Assembly (NCBI GenBank): GCA_012295275.1
Contig: CM022677.1
Location: 7,353,894 to 7,417,893, forward strand
Length of the DNA stretch: 64,000 nucleotides
Origin: Chrysomallon squamiferum
Taxonomy: Eukaryota; Mollusca; Gastropoda; Neomphalida; Peltospiridae
Direction: 5' to 3'
Below the pieces are notes generated by a model. The model worked only from the letters and a program-made list of their open reading frames with translations. It was not told the DNA's origin and searched no databases. The number at the start of each line of letters is the position of its first letter. Positions within the stretch are counted from its first letter, which is position 1. Shown in pieces: positions 61,486-64,000 of the stretch. A program made the translations under genes and the position numbers.

Positions 61486-62275
61486 GAATTAAAAATAACA
61501 CCTTTATAACAAATACGTAAGGTAAACTGCAAATTAAAATACGTAGTAACACCGCTGACGTAATATTCAATTCCCTATTTCCAAAACTTTGAGAATTGCT
61601 CTCTGATTCAAACAGAAATATACTTGCTTGGTTTAGCTAAATAATAAAATATACAACATTATAATTTCATGAATTTAATTGCTTCTTTCTTTCTTTCTGT
61701 CTTTATTTATTTATCTTAAATAGAACGAAATAAAATTTATATAATAAAGGAATATATATTACTATTATTTTATTACATTGTGTATACCTGACTAAAATCA
61801 TATATTTACCTTATATCATGTTTTCATTATTATAGTTTATTTATATATCTTACGAAAAACCTGATACTATTCAAATTTAAACAAGAATTTAATTTTGGCG
61901 GCTAAATGTATTATTTTTCTCCGACCTTCTACAAACCAGTTGCTGTGTTTATTATTACCGCACGTGTGATAGACTGTAACACGCGTTTTACAAATTAATG
62001 AACTGCTCTAACTATGTTAAGGTGTTGTTACTTTCACTGCTGTTTACTTTACCACAACCATTTAAAACATTCACGATTATTTTTATCTCAGAAGAAACAA
62101 AAGTGTTCTAGAAAATTTCAAGGCTTCCACCCCTTTATTGAAATTGGTATATTCCACTCACCCAGTGTCGTCTGTCAAAACCGGCTTGTTCGCCAGCAAA
62201 CTGACATTTCAGACGAATAGAAGAGAACTGTTTGCAGGTGTTAAAATTTTCATTTCTTAAGACAAAGGTAAGAAG

Positions 62276-62354
<79 letters not shown>

Positions 62355-62791
62355 TTTTGTTGTTCTTGTTATTTCGTTAGTGTAAGATATTATAAAATAA
62401 AAAGTAATCTAGGTTATTTTCATAATAAAATTTCTGTACAAAATTGTTTTGTGTTAGAGTGGAGGGTGTGGCTCATTGGTCAGAGAAAAGTAGTGTCTGG
62501 CGATGTGTTGTCGCATTTATCTTTCTCGATTACTTTATCAGTGAATGAAGCCATTTAACTGCAGATTAAAAATGTGTTGAGTTCGACGTTAATAAAATAA
62601 TGTTCAGCAGCAATCAGAAATTTATTCGTTTACTATGAAATGTTTCGTTCTTATTACACTGTGAATGTCACGATTCTTTCATTGTCCACATTCGAGTTTT
62701 ACCATGAAAATGAGTGAACTTGGTTACGTAGCATAGGCCGAAATAGTGATGCGAAATTACCTTGCAGCATTCATGGACACGTCACAAATGT

Positions 62792-62826
<35 letters not shown>

Positions 62827-63264
62827 TTTCATGCTTTGTTTCATATAACGTATTACAGTAGAACTGTCGTTTTCCTTCTCAAACTTACGTCACAAGGTTA
62901 AATTTAGCACGTTTGTAATTCACTTTAATAGTTTTTTATTTTTTTTACAAACAAAATAAATTTAATAAATGAATCAATAAATGAGTACTTTAAATAGCAT
63001 ATTTATAATTTTATAATTAAATTCGCACGTTTATTTATTTATTTTATCTTTTCATTTATTTATTTATTTGTATATTCCGTTGGCCCTTTGAAGTAAACGG
63101 AATTGATATTTTATTTTTATTTTGTGTGTGAATTTTTTCTTTACTTTTGTTTGTTTGTTGTTTTGATTCAAAAATCTTTTGATTTTGACCTCCAGTCAGT
63201 TCTTTTCAACTGCTATTCTTGTCTCTTATTGCTATTTATTCATTTATTTATTTAATTATTTATT

Positions 63265-63321
<57 letters not shown>

Positions 63322-63520
63322 TTGTTTATTTATTTATTTATTTTTTGTTATAATATTTAATCATATCAAAATATACTTTTTTATATAAAAATGCATTTGT
63401 TTTATTTTCTAAAATCTTCAGAATATGAAATATGTATTATAATTTTCTTCAAGTGTAAATACATACATTTAATTCTCTCTGTGTGAAAATGTAAAATTAT
63501 ACAATTTAGAATTTTCTGAA
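60790..63520. other. Intergenic sequence, no supported gene
   Basis: Contains (ATT)n, (ATTT)n and (CA)n tracts. A plus-strand frame at 62014-62220 ends RLVRQQTDISDE but has no visible splice signals or family match. I do not call it. Confidence 0.5.
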
Positions 63521-63529
63521 TATGAATGT

Positions 63530-64000
63530 GTGAATAAAATGCCTTTTGTAAACTGTGAATGAAAAAAAAATGACTCAATATTTTTTACTGAAATGTACGC
63601 AGCAAACTAATAGAAACACATTCTATGTATCAGTTCATGTCTTTTGTTTATTGAGACTACTGAATCAAGATTAATAAAGCGTAATTTTTATATTACTGAC
63701 TGTCACGCGGATTCCTCTAAGTTGTAAATGTGTATCTGTCTCGGGCAGATAATAACGAGAACGTTACAATGGCAACGACGGCGGCATTAGCAGCGATAAT
63801 AATAATATATTTTAGTATAAATTGGAAAGAAAACAAAAGTGTTAGCGAAAAAATATCGTTGTTGGCGGTGTTGTTAGGTACTCAAAAGTAATTTTCAGTT
63901 TAGGATATAAAGGTTTACTACAGTTAACTATAACTGTACATCTTTTTATCCTGATTTCAGAAACAAAATATTTAAAATTGTTAGTCAAATTGTTCAAAAG
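63530..64000 (+). repeat. Direct repeat of 55850-56560, second copy
   Basis: Same order of landmarks as the first copy but more compact, since part of the middle is missing. It continues to the window edge. Confidence 0.85.

Noticed and set aside
62455-62525. tRNA-like sequence with GTGGCTCATTGGTCAGAG
   Set aside because: An A-box-like match is present, but there is no acceptable B box or cloverleaf at the right distance.

Overview
This is eukaryotic nuclear DNA. It is AT-rich and dense in (CA)n, (GA)n, (AAT)n and (ATTT)n microsatellites, has GT-AG introns, and contains two runs of exactly 200 N that look like scaffold gap placeholders (3137-3336 and 22295-22494). Repeat style and the animal gene families suggest a metazoan. 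A lophotrochozoan, perhaps a cephalopod mollusc, is my best guess but is not proven. Operons, bacterial promoters and CRISPR arrays are absent.

The only nearly complete gene lies on the minus strand from 11429 down to 4348. It has eight exons whose splice phases all agree and encodes an ASTE1/Asteroid-like protein with an XPG/FEN1-type nuclease fold. It keeps five of six expected acidic active-site residues, has one clear one-base frameshift in exon 4, and a D-to-H change in exon 1. Exon 2 and its flanks (about 1.5 kb) are repeated in inverted orientation at 14252-15755, with exon 1 and a 32-bp satellite between the arms.

From 16.9 to 22.3 kb the sequence is a diverged inverted duplicate of 51.0-60.3 kb. 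The outermost part of that unit is present a third time at 1-2230. A short hAT-type MITE sits at the same site with the same 8-bp target duplication in all three copies, so it was inserted before the copying. A degenerate TOPORS-like RING exon with a 99-bp Ser/Thr-rich repeat array lies at 22.99-23.95 kb.

The centre is satellite DNA: an 8.2-kb array of a 75-bp unit (26.93-35.11 kb) with 64-bp variants and higher-order repeats, followed by a 2.3-kb array of hairpin-forming units set in CA tracts (35.63-37.98 kb).

From 40 to 48.3 kb the minus strand carries broken exons of a CAMSAP/Patronin-like gene in at least two partial tandem copies, interrupted by a decayed hAT-like transposase pseudogene (47.6-45.8 kb). 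A third copy of the hAT 3' end plus two CAMSAP exons is at 2.24-2.95 kb on the plus strand. A second hAT-type C-terminal remnant is at 48.9-49.66 kb. The rest (52-64 kb) is repeat and intergenic DNA with no gene I can support. Apart from the ASTE1-like locus, every protein-coding trace looks like a pseudogene or an isolated exon.
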